From Euglena gracilis (Eukaryota > Euglenida > Euglenophyceae > Euglenales): a stretch of DNA of 64,000 nucleotides. The stretch covers positions 14,496,085-14,560,084 of the forward strand of contig CP154955.1 of the NCBI GenBank assembly GCA_039621445.1, written 5' to 3'. Shown piece after piece: positions 1 through 10,888 of the stretch. The position numbers were made by a program, and so were the translations under genes. Below the pieces are notes generated by a model, which saw nothing but the letters and a program-made list of their open reading frames with translations, had not been told where the DNA came from and made no database searches. Numbering within the stretch: position 1 is the first letter of the stretch; each line of letters begins with the position of its first letter.

Positions 1-716
1 CACAAGCGATGTCTCACGATGAGAATTCAGGTGTGTGACCTGAATTGTTGAAAGAAACAGAACAGCTCGCTGGCCTCCAAAGTTTCCTCGCTTTTTCTTT
101 TCCTTTGTTTACGACTTCCAACAACTCTGATGGCAGCTGCCGGCATGGACTGGTACTAAAAATTTAGCAAAATGAACTCAAATGAGATAAAAAAGCAGGG
201 ATACATTTTTGAGCACCAGAGAAATTGTACAAGCTGGCCAGTGATTTTCAGTTACCCTCCCCTCCGGGCCCCCGGGTGAATTTAAGGGATCTTGTTTTCC
301 ATTTATTTGTGTTCCATTTGTGTTGATTTCAATTTCATTTATTGTGGGACGGGGGTCCCAGCCCCACCCCCATTCCGCCACAGACCACTTCTTCAACGAC
401 CTCCCGTACCGCAAAAGCCACCGCATGCTGAACTACCTCCACCAGGTCGCCCTCCGCCTGCCGACCCCCGACCCGGCCCTGGACGCTGCCCTGGCCGAGC
501 TGTTGGCCACGGAGCAGGCTTCTTTTTCACTCAGTAGACCCGGGGGAGGGTGGGTGGATGGTCCGCCCCAATAGGGGTCCCACGCCGGCCTCCTGGAATG
601 GCCTCCCTTAGATGGCCCACTTCTTGGGGAGTCCCCCCGCCCCCGGGACGGGAGGGTGGCGGAGCCCCCCGGGGTCTTAAAAAGAAGGACAGAAGCCTGC
701 CAGGGAGCCGTCCTGA
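1..716 (+). CDS. Class 3 lipase copy 0, 3' end only (partial)
   Basis: Last part of a gene that starts left of the window. Exon 384-511 follows an AG acceptor and encodes the C-terminal module with the motif HRMLNYL (His at about the tenth residue after HFFNDLPYRK), which aligns with HRMLGYL and HAMLEYL in the two downstream copies. In class 3 lipases this His closes the Ser-Asp-His triad. A 193-base nonconventional intron (512-704) separates it from a tiny last exon, 705-716, that adds Glu-Pro-Ser and a TGA stop at 714-716. Copy 2 ends similarly soon after its His module. The family match is firm; the exact last exon depends on the inferred splice. Confidence 0.6.
384..511 (+). CDS. Lipase copy 0, catalytic-His exon
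   Basis: The exon opens after CAG at 381-383 and keeps frame through HRMLNYL and PDPALDAALAEL, the same C-terminal pattern as copies 1 and 2. It ends at ACG (509-511), three bases before the CAG of the nonconventional intron. Reading through instead gives only low-complexity residues before TAG at 572-574. Confidence 0.65.
512..704 (+). other. Nonconventional intron, youngest-looking example
   Basis: There is no GT donor. CAG lies at intron positions +4 to +6 (515-517) and CTG at 697-699, five bases before the end. The ends pair as CAGGCTTC with GAAGCCTG, 8 perfect pairs, and further in as CTTCTTTTT with AAAAAGAAG. The 8 bases before CAG (CCACGGAG, 507-514) and the 8 after CTG (CCAGGGAG, 700-707) match at 7 of 8, like a target-site duplication. 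Removing 3+5 flanking bases restores one copy. Confidence 0.7.
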
Positions 717-3155
717 TGAGCACCACCCCGCACGTGGCGCTCAACGCACCCGCCATGTTCCCCTGCGGTACACCGACACACTACACACACCATACACGGG
801 TACAGGTCCTAAGCCACAGGCACATGGGCGTGCGACGCAAAGTGTGCAGAGGTGTTATTTTGCCATGATGGCTTCTTTTTTTGTTGCTCCCATCCAAAAA
901 CCAGCATTGAGGGATAACTGTCGGCAACCCCTGGTCATGTCAAAGCAGATTAATTTCCCTTGTTTTGCGGTTCGTTGACGAAGGGAAGCCCAAAAATTAT
1001 AAGCCCCATCCGCGTGAATTATCCTTGCGTTTCTGCGACACCTGCTCAGCTGATCCTTTCATCGGATATGCCCCTGCTAGTCGTCTTGTCTTGTAAATTC
1101 CTAATTGGGGGTCAGTGTTTTGCTTGTTTTGGTTTTGGGGGTTTCGATCAGTTATTCTGGCATTTACGTGTCTCAGTTTTTCGTGTTTGCACCGCATCAA
1201 TGAGCTGGCTTTGCCCAGGCGCACAGAGCAGTGGTCTAGCTGGCAAACGTGCCAATCGCCACCGCACACCGCACACCGACCCACAGCTTGTCCCGTTGCT
1301 CCCCTGCCCCCGCCTCCCTCTTGCCCCGTTCACCGCCAGGCCCCTCTGCGGTGCATTAGGGCAGCAGTACCCGCGCCCCCGCTCAATTTGCGAGCCGGTT
1401 TTGTTCTTCTCCAGCCGCAATGCCCGTCTTTTGTTCAAAAAAGCATTAAGCACTCTGGCTTCAGCGATGACCCGGTTCAAGAGCAGCTGTGAGGCTAGCA
1501 ACCTCTCCACATGATGCCCCCCGAAATAATACCTGGACATATTACACCGGTCCTCAGAGGGTATCTCTTTTGGGAGGTTCTCGGAACCTGTTTGCACCCT
1601 CCCCCGACCACTTGCAAGTTGCCAACTGTAACGAAGCAAAGGAAGCAGCTTCCACACAATGGCAAGCTGCTGCTAGGATTGGCCCGCCGCCCCCTTCCAA
1701 CTCTGCCATTTCGCCGGGGTCAAAAAATGGGTCAAAAAATCGATTTTTCGAAAATATCTCAAGAAAACGTATATTATTTCCGGAAATGTCGGTCTGACGA
1801 AATGTACCCCCAAATGCCCTCTATCACCCCCCATATCACCTCTATCACCCCCCATAAGCCGTTTTGGTCGCCGCCACTCCTGGCCTGTGTTCCGGCCCAC
1901 TTTTGTGGCCCAAAACGACCACTTTGGGGTGTTGTTTTAGGGCCATTTTTGCAAAATGGTCAAAACGGCTAAGTCAAAACAGGCCAAAACTGTACAAAAC
2001 GGCAAACGGCCGAAAAATGGCCGTAACTCGGGTAAGGCAGTAAGTTGCGGGGAAATCAAAATACTGTTAGATGGGGCATTTTAAGGGTTTCAATTTAGTT
2101 CTCCGGACTTTTCCTTTGATTCCCACCATTTTTTGACCCAAAAACAGGGCTGAAAACGGCCGTCGCAAGCCTGCCACGCTGTTTTGGCCGTAAAGCTCTT
2201 TACCTCGCACGGGTTTTCACTGTAAAACCGAAAACGTGGCTCGGACGCTGAGGCAGAGTTATGGGAAGAAAATTTTGGTATATTTTGGTACTCATTTTCG
2301 GCACAAAACAGGTTTTCCGGGTCCGGGTGGCCAAAAAAGCATCGATTTGGGCAAAAAAAAATTCAATTTTTTCGACTTTTTTTGCCAAACTTGGAATACC
2401 CTCACCCCCCCTCAAAGTGTCCCCCCTCCCAAAGTGGCCAAAAATTTTGGCAAGTTTTGGTTCACCCTCCCCCTCAAAGTGGCCATTTTCCTTCGGCGCA
2501 AAAGGTGTCGAAGGAAAAAAATTGACCCCCTTCCAAAGTGTCCCCCCCTCCCGGAGTGGCCATTTGGGGGTCCCACAGAGTCTTGAGGGTGGCCACTTTG
2601 AGGGGGGTGAGGGTACTGAAATACTTGGAATACTTGGAATGGCAGGTTTTTGTTGGTGTATCATTTTATTTGTGTATAGAAGCAAGATCACGATTTTGAA
2701 CTGAAATTCGGCCCACACACAACAGGCCCACACGCATTTTAGAAGCCTTGCAAACCCCACCCAGGAGGGTCCAGCCAGCCATCAGCCGTTTCTCGGAGGA
2801 AACTGGGGTCCCCCCCCCCTCCTGCTGGACCGGAGGGTGTCCAACTCAACCCCCCACTTGCCCTTCTCTTAATTTTGTGGGTTCAAACCAGGTTTCTTGT
2901 CAAGGCGTCCACAAAATGATCTTTTTATCATATGAAAATATTGGATCATTAATAATTGATGAGTAAATTTTCTGTGAACGAATCATTAATAATTTTGAAC
3001 AAATTATGATATTTTTTCGTGAGTAAACCACGAGATGCTTCATCATGAAAATCGCAGAGAAGCGCTTGCGGTAATTCTGAGAGTCGGCACACACTGCACG
3101 CAGCACCCACATTTTCGTTTTCAGCTTTGGCCGCCATTCCGGAGCGGTCCTCCCA
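717..3155. other. Spacer between lipase copies 0 and 1
   Basis: No convincing exon is seen. 1700-2390 holds a complex dispersed repeat rich in GGCCAAAA and AAAATGGCC words (see the separate entry). 2400-2640 is a run of C-rich and TTTTGGCC words. 2920-3030 is A/T-rich with a repeated GAATCATTAATAATT word. A pyrimidine run ending in TTTCAG just before 3123 could be the trans-splice acceptor for the next gene (inference). Confidence 0.5.
1690..2390. repeat. Complex dispersed repeat, copy 1 (family D)
   Basis: The stretch around 1745-1925 matches the reverse complement of 7030-7262 over about 200 bases (for example AAAATATCTCAAGAAAACGT against AAAATATCTCGAGAAAACGT). The parts at 2010-2110 and 2280-2390 match 6900-7045 and 6480-6590 in direct orientation. 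The modules are therefore shuffled and partly inverted between the two loci. No coding capacity is visible. Confidence 0.75.
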
Positions 3156-3296
3156 ATGTCCCTCCCGCCCCTCCTCTCCCTCCTCTTCTTTCTTCTACTG
3201 CTTCTCTTCGTGCATCGCACGGGGGCGGTGTGGATGCCTGAAACGGAGCCGCAGGACGACCCCAGTGGCTGTTACTGGACGGGCTGCTACCTCGGT
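3156..3296 (+). CDS. Lipase copy 1 exon 1: signal peptide and first Cys motif
   Basis: The ATG at 3156 opens a hydrophobic leader (MSLPPLLSLLFFLLLLLF) followed by HRTGAVW, a typical signal peptide with an Ala-containing cleavage region. Then comes CYWTGCY, shared with CYWAGCY in copy 2. Here leader and Cys motif are one exon, while copy 2 has a 427-base interruption between them. The exon ends at GGT, three bases before CAG. Confidence 0.75.
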
Positions 3297-3540
3297 GCCC
3301 AGGGAGCTGTGCGGTGCGGCGCAACTCGCCGTTCGCGTCTGTTTCGTGTTGGCGGGAGCGGTTGCGTATTGGAGGCGGCAAACCCGACGCTCCTGTAATT
3401 CGATGAGATCTGGATCTCTCCAATTGGAATCCGCATAAAAAGGATCGCTGTTGTCATCAAATCTCGATTGTGCTGCAGTGCTTTTGCCACCCCACCGCTG
3501 TCAAACCCCCAAGCGGACCATTCAACGGCTCCCTGTTGGT
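3297..3540 (+). other. Nonconventional intron, lipase copy 1
   Basis: The ends pair as CAGGGAGC (3300-3307) with GCTCCCTG (ending 3535), 8 perfect pairs. CAG is at +4 and CTG is followed by 5 bases. The junction GGT|GGC keeps frame with copy 2. The flanking 8-mers TCGGTGCC and TTGGTGGC agree at 6 of 8. The internal GT-AG alternative (donor 3309) does not keep the frame shared with copy 2. Confidence 0.75.
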
Positions 3541-3622
3541 GGCTGCCCCTCTGGGTACCGGGAAGTGACGAAGGAGAAATGCTTTTTCCTGGGGCCCAAT
3601 TCAGAGTACTGCTGCCCCGCAG
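3541..3622 (+). CDS. Lipase copy 1 exon 2: second Cys-rich module
   Basis: Encodes GCPSGYREVTKEKCFFLGPN followed by SEYCCPA, nearly identical to copy 2 at 19716-19797 and of the same length, 82 bases. The four Cys suggest a small disulfide module next to the CCP unit. The 3' donor is a normal GT. Confidence 0.75.
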
Positions 3623-3935
3623 GTATGTGTCTTTTTTTTTTGATTAGTGAAACTTTGTGTTTTCTCTTCGTGTGTATTCATGAACATATAAATGCAATTT
3701 ATGAGCAATGATTAAATGTGGGCTTTTTGTTTGTGGGACCCCCTGGGAGTTCCACAAGACTAACCAGCTGTTTTGCCCCAAGCCCAGGGCACAGGATTTA
3801 GCGCCATTTCGCCAAAATTATTTTATCATTTTTTCCGACGCGTTCTTCCACAATTCGCTGATTCATACTCTCGTCCAGTCGCCCGATTCCGAGCACAGAG
3901 CTGCAGCCTCCTCCTGTCTCTTCCGCTCGCCACAG

Positions 3936-3959
3936 TGACGTGCCTGGCCCCCACCCAGA
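3936..3959 (+). CDS. Lipase copy 1 exon 3: truncated CCP start
   Basis: After CAG at 3933-3935 the frame gives VTCLAPTQ, matching VTCPAPTP at the start of the 177-base CCP exon in copy 2. The rest of that exon cannot be found; a T-run follows at once. Either the CCP module was deleted or the remainder lies on an undetected exon. Confidence 0.45.
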
Positions 3960-4808
3960 GTTTTTTTTTTGATTGGGGGGGGTTTGTCGTTACACAATGT
4001 GTCGTTGTTGAAACTGCTGAAATACCCCTCCTCCACTTGTAAACTCCCTGGGTTTATAGGATCTGGTTTGGTTGGTCGGTCGAAGGAGGGGGGTAATGAT
4101 TCAAGGGATTGTTGGTGAAAATCCCCCCAAATAACCCCGAAACCCCCAAATTGACAAATTTCGACAATTTTGGTCAAAAATGGCATTTTTGGATGGTCGG
4201 TCTCAACAGATTGCCAAAAAAATCAGTTTTTGGGTGGTTTCTGGCCAAAAAAATCGTCCCCGGCCGTTTCTTCCCCAATCATATCAGTCCAGGTTTCAGT
4301 AAGAATCAGTCAAGGTTTTGTTGGTTGGCCCGAGGGGGGGTTTGCAAGTGGGGTTTTTTTTCAGTGGAGGGCGAGGTTTGCGTACATATTTGTTGTTAAT
4401 TAATTAAAGAATCCGTTTTAATTAAAATCTCCCGACCCAGGGTAAAATAAGAATATATGATCCGCTAAGTCACATGTGTCAACATGTGTCAGCACCTTTC
4501 AGATATGGTTTCTTGAAGTTTAAGCACCAGCAGGAGTTGAGTCGGAAGCTTCTTCCGGCGTTTTTGCAATGGCATTCTGACGCAAGAATGCAATTTTTGA
4601 ATCATTTTCATTCAGGTCGATAAATTCCTCCCAGACGCAACATTTAAATAGGGATATTTTCACCGTGGTGTGGGTTTCTTCCAAAGTTAAATCGCGATTG
4701 TTTTTCCAAAAAAATCAAACAAAAATTAACCTTCTTGCCGGGCCTGCCATTGCTTTGCTAATTTGATCGTCTCTGGGCTTATCTCCATGAAGGTTTTCAT
4801 TCCCCCAG

Positions 4809-4891
4809 GTTCCCCACCTCCAGTGGTCGACTTCGCTGCCCTCCTGCTGCATGCCCTTCGCAGTGACGCTGCTTACGGATCCAGCCAAGAG
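4809..4891 (+). CDS. Lipase copy 1 exon 4: lipase domain N-terminus
   Basis: 83 bases, the same length as in copy 2. Encodes PPPVVDFAALLLHALRSDAA, against PPSIDFPTFLLHALRSYAA in copy 2. Ordinary AG acceptor and GT donor. This helix-like segment precedes the first beta strand of the lipase fold. Confidence 0.7.
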
Positions 4892-5218
4892 GTTTGTTGC
4901 GTGTTGTGGGCAAACATCTGAGGATCCGGATTAGGTTTAGGGCTCGGATTAGGGTTAGAGTTGTAAAAAAAAATTTGTTTGCCGGTCAACTTTGCCTCTC
5001 CATACAGTGCCATTGGAGCCTGTCCACAGGCAGCCCAGCTGAGATATTGTCATGAAACAGCAGCCTGGAGGATACCCTGGCACCCTCCTGCCTTTCCTGC
5101 CACACAGCACGGGGTGGTCTGTCCCCATCCTCATGGGGTTGAAATGAAATAAATTCCTGAAAGTGGTGTGTTGCATGCTTTGTGCAGAGCTGAAGGCATA
5201 TCCTGTGGTGTGCCGCAG

Positions 5219-5345
5219 GTGGAATCGGGGAATTTCCCCGCCAACCTCCCCGTCTTCGACAACCGCTCCGCGGCCCGCGTATTTGTGGACGGGAACAGTT
5301 CGTTCTTTGTGGATTACTGGCACAACGGTACAACCAGGCGGCGCT
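5219..5345 (+). CDS. Lipase copy 1 exon 5
   Basis: Encodes VESGNFPANLPVFDNRSAAR then VFVDGNSSFFVDYWHNGT, matching copy 2 at 22266-22391. The acceptor is normal. Where copy 2 has GCAG|GT, this copy reads CGCTTTGAG with no GT. Alternatively CCAGGCGG at 5331-5338 pairs with CCGCCTGG at about 5440-5447, which would end the exon slightly earlier. The 3' boundary is uncertain. Confidence 0.6.
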
Positions 5346-5495
5346 TTGAGTCACAGGGGGGTGCTTTTCTGAATGGTGGGCTCGCCCAAAGCACAGAAAC
5401 ACGAGAACCGGTTCCAATCCAATTCTGGGAAAAGAATCCTCCGCCTGGCAGGTCGATAAACGAGCCACGGGAGACAACAAAATGAAAACCAACAG

Positions 5496-5571
5496 TTTTC
5501 CAAAAGAGGGCCAACCCTCACTTTCAAGGTAATTGCACCACACAATACTTCGTACACCATTGCTTTCGGAG
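5496..5571 (+). CDS. Lipase copy 1 exon 6 candidate: central beta strand
   Basis: The frame reads TLTFKVIAPHNTSYTIAFGG up to a GT donor at 5572. The end resembles the strand and turn IVVAFRGT that precedes the lid in class 3 lipases. No counterpart was found in copy 2, so this exon is supported only by motif and donor. Confidence 0.4.
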
Positions 5572-6299
5572 GTGAGAATTTGGTGTGCATTTTTATTTGC
5601 AATGTAGCCCCGCAAACAAATCGGTGGAGGTGGACCCCCCCTCCCCGCTTGGTCATTTTGGATACTGAACTGCACAGAGGTTTGGACTTCAGAGGGGTCC
5701 CAAATCATTTCGATGGCCGAACGAAGCCAATGTCCATGAGGGAGGTGACCAAAATCGGTCCAAATTGACCGTTTTTGTGACGCATTTAGTTGGTTTTGAA
5801 AGAAATAAACAGGGCAAGCCTGAGCACCCCCAAATATGCAGGACACCAACATTAACCCCATTTCGGTAACGTATATCCACCCCCCCCTCCCGGACGTTGT
5901 TTGTTTCATCGGTTGGGGTGCAGGGTGCGGGACAGGGGGTAGGGGGTGTGTTGCTTGTGAATTGAGCTCTACAGAGGGGAGGTGGATTTTTTTTAAGAAA
6001 ACACAAAAAAAGAAAATAATGATGGAAAAAATTTTCCAGTTCCTGAGTGAACGCCGAAAAATTTTCTCAGACCTTAAAACTTGCAAAATGCCCTTTTTTG
6101 GCCTTTTTTTGTAGTATTTTGGAAAAAATCGGCCAAAAAGGCATCGTTTATGCCTCGGCACAGCACCAGAGGAAATCCCCCCGGACCCCCCAAGGCTCCC
6201 AGGGGGAGGGGTCCGAACCCCCCACACTGATAACCAGGATTTGTGCAGTGCTGAGCTCTTTACTTGTGTGATGGTGCCATGCTGCATCAGATGTTTGAG

Positions 6300-6390
6300 G
6301 CGTGTGGCAGCCAGGGCGGCCCGGCCCGGACCGGCTGGCGGCCTGGCCAGCGGACTGGCGGCCAGGCGGCCCAGCCCGGCCAAAATCAAT
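6300..6390. repeat. GGCCCGG-rich simple block
   Basis: Repeated CGGCCCGG/GGCGGCC words, similar to the longer block at 44870-45020. Non-coding, within an intron. Confidence 0.6.
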
Positions 6391-6419
6391 GGGTTTTGGG
6401 CCGAAAACGGAACTTTCTT

Positions 6420-7265
6420 GACCCGGAAATGACACCAAATGCATGGGTTTCAGGCCAAAAACGGCGGCCGGGGAGTCGAAAAACGCTCATTTTCGGCTGG
6501 AGAACAGTTTTTCCGGGTCAGGGAGGCCCAAAAAGCATCATTCTGGGCAAAAAAATATCTATTTTTTTCGCATTTTTTTGGCCCGGAAATGACAAAATGC
6601 ATGGGTTTCGGGCCAAAAAAAAACACGGGGCAGGGGGGTCGTAAAACGCTCATTTTTGGTCCGGGAGGCCAAAAAAAGCCCCTTTTTTGACTTTTTTTTT
6701 GGCCCACATATGGCGAAAACAGCAGCGTCGCAAGCCTGCGGCACTTGGGCCGTAAATCGGCCATATCTCTGGCTTGGCGGGGGGTTACAGGGAAATCAAA
6801 ATACTGTTCAAATTAGGTCACCAGATGTTTGCTTCATTTTCGAGATATTTTAGAAACATCGTTTTTTTTTTGCCCCGAAAACGGCCCAAAATGGCCCCTG
6901 AAATAGGACAAATTTGGCCGAAAAATAGCTGAACTCGGGCTACACGAAGAGTTGGGGGAAAGTTAAGCATGGTTGGATAGGGCATTCCAAGGGCTTCAGT
7001 TTTGGTCTCCGGATATTTCCTTTTATTTTCCTTCATTGTCGAGATATTTCGGGGAAATCAAGTTTTTAACCCAAAAACCGGCCCCAAAAAGCACCCCAAA
7101 ATGGCCGTTTTGGGCCGCAAAAGCGCGCCAGAACATGGGCCAGGCATGTCGGCGGCCAAAACGGCAAATGGGGGGGGATGGAGGGCCTCCAAGGGTACAT
7201 TTCATTCCACCACTGACATTTCTGGAAATAATGTACGTTTTCTCGAGATATTTTTGAAGCATTCC
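6420..7265. repeat. Complex dispersed repeat, copy 2 (family D)
   Basis: Contains two internal versions of a module starting GAAATGACA..AAATGCATGGGTTT (6428 and 6588), a module also present at 15795-15890, followed by blocks matching 1690-2390 in direct and inverted orientation. It lies in an intron of lipase copy 1. No coding frame is conserved between the copies. Confidence 0.75.
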
Positions 7266-7980
7266 GGGAATCGGGCTGGGGTTATGGTGACAATCCGCGT
7301 TTTTCCTCACCAACCCAGGGGCGGGGGGGGGGGTTCTAACCCCCTTTTCCTTGTTCAGTGACCCCCGTCTTTAAAGCCCTCCACTTATAACATCCCCCTG
7401 GGCCCAACCACCAAAGTTATTTATTTGATTTATAACCCCCCCCCCCGGAGGGAAAAATGATGAAGACCCCTTGGGGCTGACCACCAAACAGGATAGATAA
7501 CCCCCGGGAGTTATTATTGGGGGATAGCCAGTGTTTTTTTCCAGTGGCGAGCTAAATGGCTAGCCAGAGTACCCCCTGGGTTTCTAATCAAAAGCCTGTC
7601 ATGAACTGTTTCATTGTTTGAGTGGAAGCACTTCCGGAGCACTTCCAACCACCCCACTCTGACAGCGGTGGTCACACAAAAGCCGCTGCGAAACAGCGAT
7701 TCGCATTTTGCTACAAGCGCTGCCTGCCCGCACAATGGGTTTCAATCCAGCCAGGCTTGAGTATGGGTGTGGTGTTGGGTGAGAGACACCATCCCCAGCA
7801 CCGCCCGTCGCTGGGGTTTACCTGCCCCACTCAGTCCTGGCGATGAGGCACGGACTCCATTCAGGACGTCCTTCAGGCGTGCATTTCAAGCAGCATCTCC
7901 CCCGCTCCCACTCTGTGTGCAGCAATGTCTGTGACTGAGTATAAATTTTCCCGCTGGTTTCAGAAAACAGTTGTTCAGTT

Positions 7981-8025
7981 ACTGCTGCTGCTGCTGCTGC
8001 TGCTGTTGGTGGTGGTGGTGTTGAC
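7981..8025. repeat. CTG/GTG trinucleotide tract
   Basis: About seven CTG units followed by GTG units, in the intron before the HRGF exon of lipase copy 1. Confidence 0.9.
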
Positions 8026-8243
8026 GTTGATGTATCTCAGCTTCGATTTCCCAAACGCATGATCATTTCTACCGTTCCCGTCACGCTCAGTTTTATGTGT
8101 TGTTCCACATCTGCGGTCCAGCCAGCACAATCGGCAATTCCTGGCTTCTCACCGGCTTGGTACTCGCTGGGTTGTCTCGGGCTTTTCCCTCCCCCCCCCC
8201 CCTCTCCGTTGGAGTTGTCCCTTTTATTTCCTTCTCCCCGCAG

Positions 8244-8349
8244 GACCTGGACACAGAGCTGGTGTTCAACAAGGAGCTTGCCATGCACCTGCACCGCGGT
8301 TTCCTGGCGTACGCCATTGAAACGATGCATTCCCTTCAGCCGCTGCTTG
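8244..8349 (+). CDS. Lipase copy 1 exon 7: HRGFLA exon
   Basis: 106 bases, identical in length to copy 2 (24111-24216), with normal AG and GT borders. Encodes DLDTELVFNKELAMHLHRGF. The segment corresponds to VHxGF, which lines the pocket before the nucleophile in class 3 lipases. Confidence 0.8.
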
Positions 8350-9125
8350 GTGCGTTGCCCCCATCTCTGAGTCGCGAGAGATGACGTGGCTTAGGAACCT
8401 CTCTGTCCTTCCTGAAACATAGGTGTGGTGTGTTCCATGCCAGCTTCCAAAGCTTTTCGAAATGTGTCTCACAACTGGCTTCTTTGGAAACTCTAGTTTG
8501 GCTTGTGAAGTGCGCTTGTCCAGTTCCACTCCAAGCTCTGTTCCCTTATGGGTGTGTGGTGTTAGACCACACACGGGTCGTGTGCAGAGGCTGTGTTTGT
8601 GAGGGCTGCTTCCTGCCATTCACCCGTTGCTGTGTCTGTGATCTGTGGGCTTCTTCTGGTGCATCTCAGGATGCTACGGTGCATATGAAACGGGATTTTT
8701 TTTTATCAACGACTCCCCTTTGAGCCCAGCGGAGCTCAAAGGGGTCGAGAATCAATCAACCAAAAAACACATTTTTTGATATTTCAGGTCGATGGGCGAT
8801 GGTCTCAGGATGCCGGGGATCCGGTTTTCCCCGATGGCAACCTGTCTTGTCCCTGATATGGGGCCATTTTTTTTGTGTATTTTCCTTGAGTATGGGGGAA
8901 CAAGGTTTTTTTTAAAAAAATTAAGGGTCCCTCTGTCCCAGGACTGTCGGGGAATCCCCGAAACCCATGCATGGGGGGGGTTCCCCACATTTCCGGGGGG
9001 ATTTTTCCCTCAGCGCCGAAGACGCTGAAAGCAAATCTTTCCCGTGCACGGTGCTGTGGCGAGGGGATCGAACCCCCCCCCCAAGCCTTCGCGTTCATCC
9101 CTGCCCCCCCCCCACCATACCGCAG

Positions 9126-9208
9126 ACCCGGCCCAGCCCGTCCGCCTGACGGGGCACAGCCTTGGCGGTGCGGTGGCCCCATCGTGGCGCTCTTCCTACA
9201 GCAGCGAG
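9126..9208 (+). CDS. Lipase copy 1 exon 8: GHSLGG nucleophile exon with 1-base deletion
   Basis: Encodes PAQPVRLTGHSLGGAVAP, then shifts frame. Copy 2 has GTGGCCCCCATC where this copy has GTGGCCCCATC, so the following IVALFLQQR lies one frame over. The Ser of GHSLGG is the catalytic nucleophile of the family. AG acceptor and GT donor are intact. Confidence 0.8.
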
Positions 9209-9789
9209 GTGCCTGGCCCCTTCCTGTGCCCACCCCACTGAAGTGCTCTCCTTTGGGACGGGCACACATACGCGCGCCGTTTCAACCCAACCCCCCCCAA
9301 CAAATTGTCCTCCTCAAAGAACGTCCTCCACCCTCTTATTCGCCAACCTTTCTCCTACCTTCGTCTGCGGCCGACTTGTGTGTGTCCTTTCAGAGAAATG
9401 TGCGAAAAGGTATCCAAAACATGCACCCTGTTGCACACCAAACAATGTTGCGACGTGGACAAAAAATCCAGGTGAAAATATGAAATACTATACGAAAATC
9501 TTTCAATATGAAAATATGAAGTCCTCTCCAGCAGGAGTCGCACAGCCCCCGGGGAGCTCCCCACCTCCCCGGGGAGGGGGGATTGGCCGTTTTTTGGAAT
9601 GGCATTTGGCTCCAGACCTCCTGGGGGGTGGATTAATCCAGCAATGGCTGAAAGTAGCCACCTGGCGCCGAAGGCGCCAGTATTTATTTCATCCAAAATC
9701 CACTGAGTTTGTTACATTTTGGCCCGAGTTGGCTGAAGTGACCGATCACCCCGGGCAGGGGGGGGGATGCAACTTGCATAATTTGCATT

Positions 9790-10170
9790 TTTTTGCATAA
9801 TCGGCTTTTCCCGAACTTTGCATTTTTTTGCATTTTTTTTGCATTTTTTTGCATAAAATACTTTCCCCTGGAAAAAAAATTTGTGGTTGGTTGCCATATG
9901 TTTGAATTTTTTTGCATATTTTTGCATTTTCTACATAAAATATTTTGCCCTGGAAAAAAAATTTGTTGTTGGTTGCCATATGTATGGATTTTTTTGCATT
10001 TTTTTGCATTTTTTGCGTAAAATATTTTGCCCTGGAAATTTTTTTTGATCTTAGGCAGCAAAGCTTTGTTATACCCCAGCTTTTTCTCAGGTTTTTCATG
10101 CAAGTTGCATTTTTTTGCATTTTTTTTGCATTTTTTTGCATTTTTTTGACTTGCATAATTTGAAGGGCCC
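9790..10170. repeat. TTTTTTGCA tandem words
   Basis: Many copies of GCATTTTTTTGCAT, plus three spaced copies of a word containing TTGCCATATGT (around 9888, 9974) and CCCTGGAAAA. Intronic, non-coding. Confidence 0.8.
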
Positions 10171-10790
10171 AGTTGCATTTCCCCCCCCCTGCCCCGGGGG
10201 GAGTAATGAGTGAATGGTTTTGAAGAGTGAGTGTTGATTTTTCTTTGAAAGTGGAAAGTGACCCCCCCCTCCCAAACCTGGGGCTTGCTTCAGGACCCCC
10301 CCCCCGGGGGGTCCAGCTTAGAGAAAAATTTGGGCTGGCCGGAAAAAGGCTGCTGGCTGACCCCCAGTCAGTGATTCAGTGATTGGGGTCGTGATTCGAT
10401 ATAGGGAATGTGTACGGTTTGGGTGGGAAGTGTCCCCCCACCCCTTCTGGACTGCAGGGTGGTCTAGACCTCCCCACCAGGGGGGGTTTGGCCGACCCCA
10501 GGGGGGTACCCGGGAACCCCCCCAAGAAGTCAAGTTTTCTTTCCACCCCTGGCGCCGAGAATTTTTGGAATTTTCGGCACATTTTTTTCAAAAAAAAAGA
10601 TGCCCAACAATGGCAGTTTCGGCCGATTTTGGGAGGTAAAAAACGTTCTTCCAGCGCTTCCGGATCACGCCACTGTTTGATGGGGGTTGGGGTGCCCCCC
10701 CTGTTGGACCAGAGAGGGGGGCCCCATGTTGGGAGGGCGTTCCATATATATGTGTGCATATGTGTACACATGCATTATATGTGTATATAT

Positions 10791-10819
10791 ACACATACAT
10801 ACATACATACATACATACA

Positions 10820-10851
<32 letters not shown>

Positions 10852-10888
10852 CATACAAACGTACATACATACAAACATACATACATAC
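10791..10888. repeat. (ATAC)n microsatellite, left of palindrome
   Basis: Tetranucleotide array with minor ACAA variants. It stops exactly where the palindromic element 10889-11163 begins and resumes behind it. Confidence 0.95.

Noticed and set aside
704-768. Frame GAVLMSTTPHVALNAPAMFP after the copy 0 His exon as an additional lipase exon
   Set aside because: Requires 3+4 spacing; 3+5 gives a stop at once, giving a C-terminus of similar length to copy 2. Not excluded without cDNA.
4986-6389. 467-residue minus-strand frame
   Set aside because: Antisense to lipase exons 4809-5571 and through repeats; composition is not coding-like and no family match is seen.
9684-10178. Lys/Asn/Cys-rich minus-strand frame
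   Set aside because: Comes from the TTTTTTGCA repeat words.
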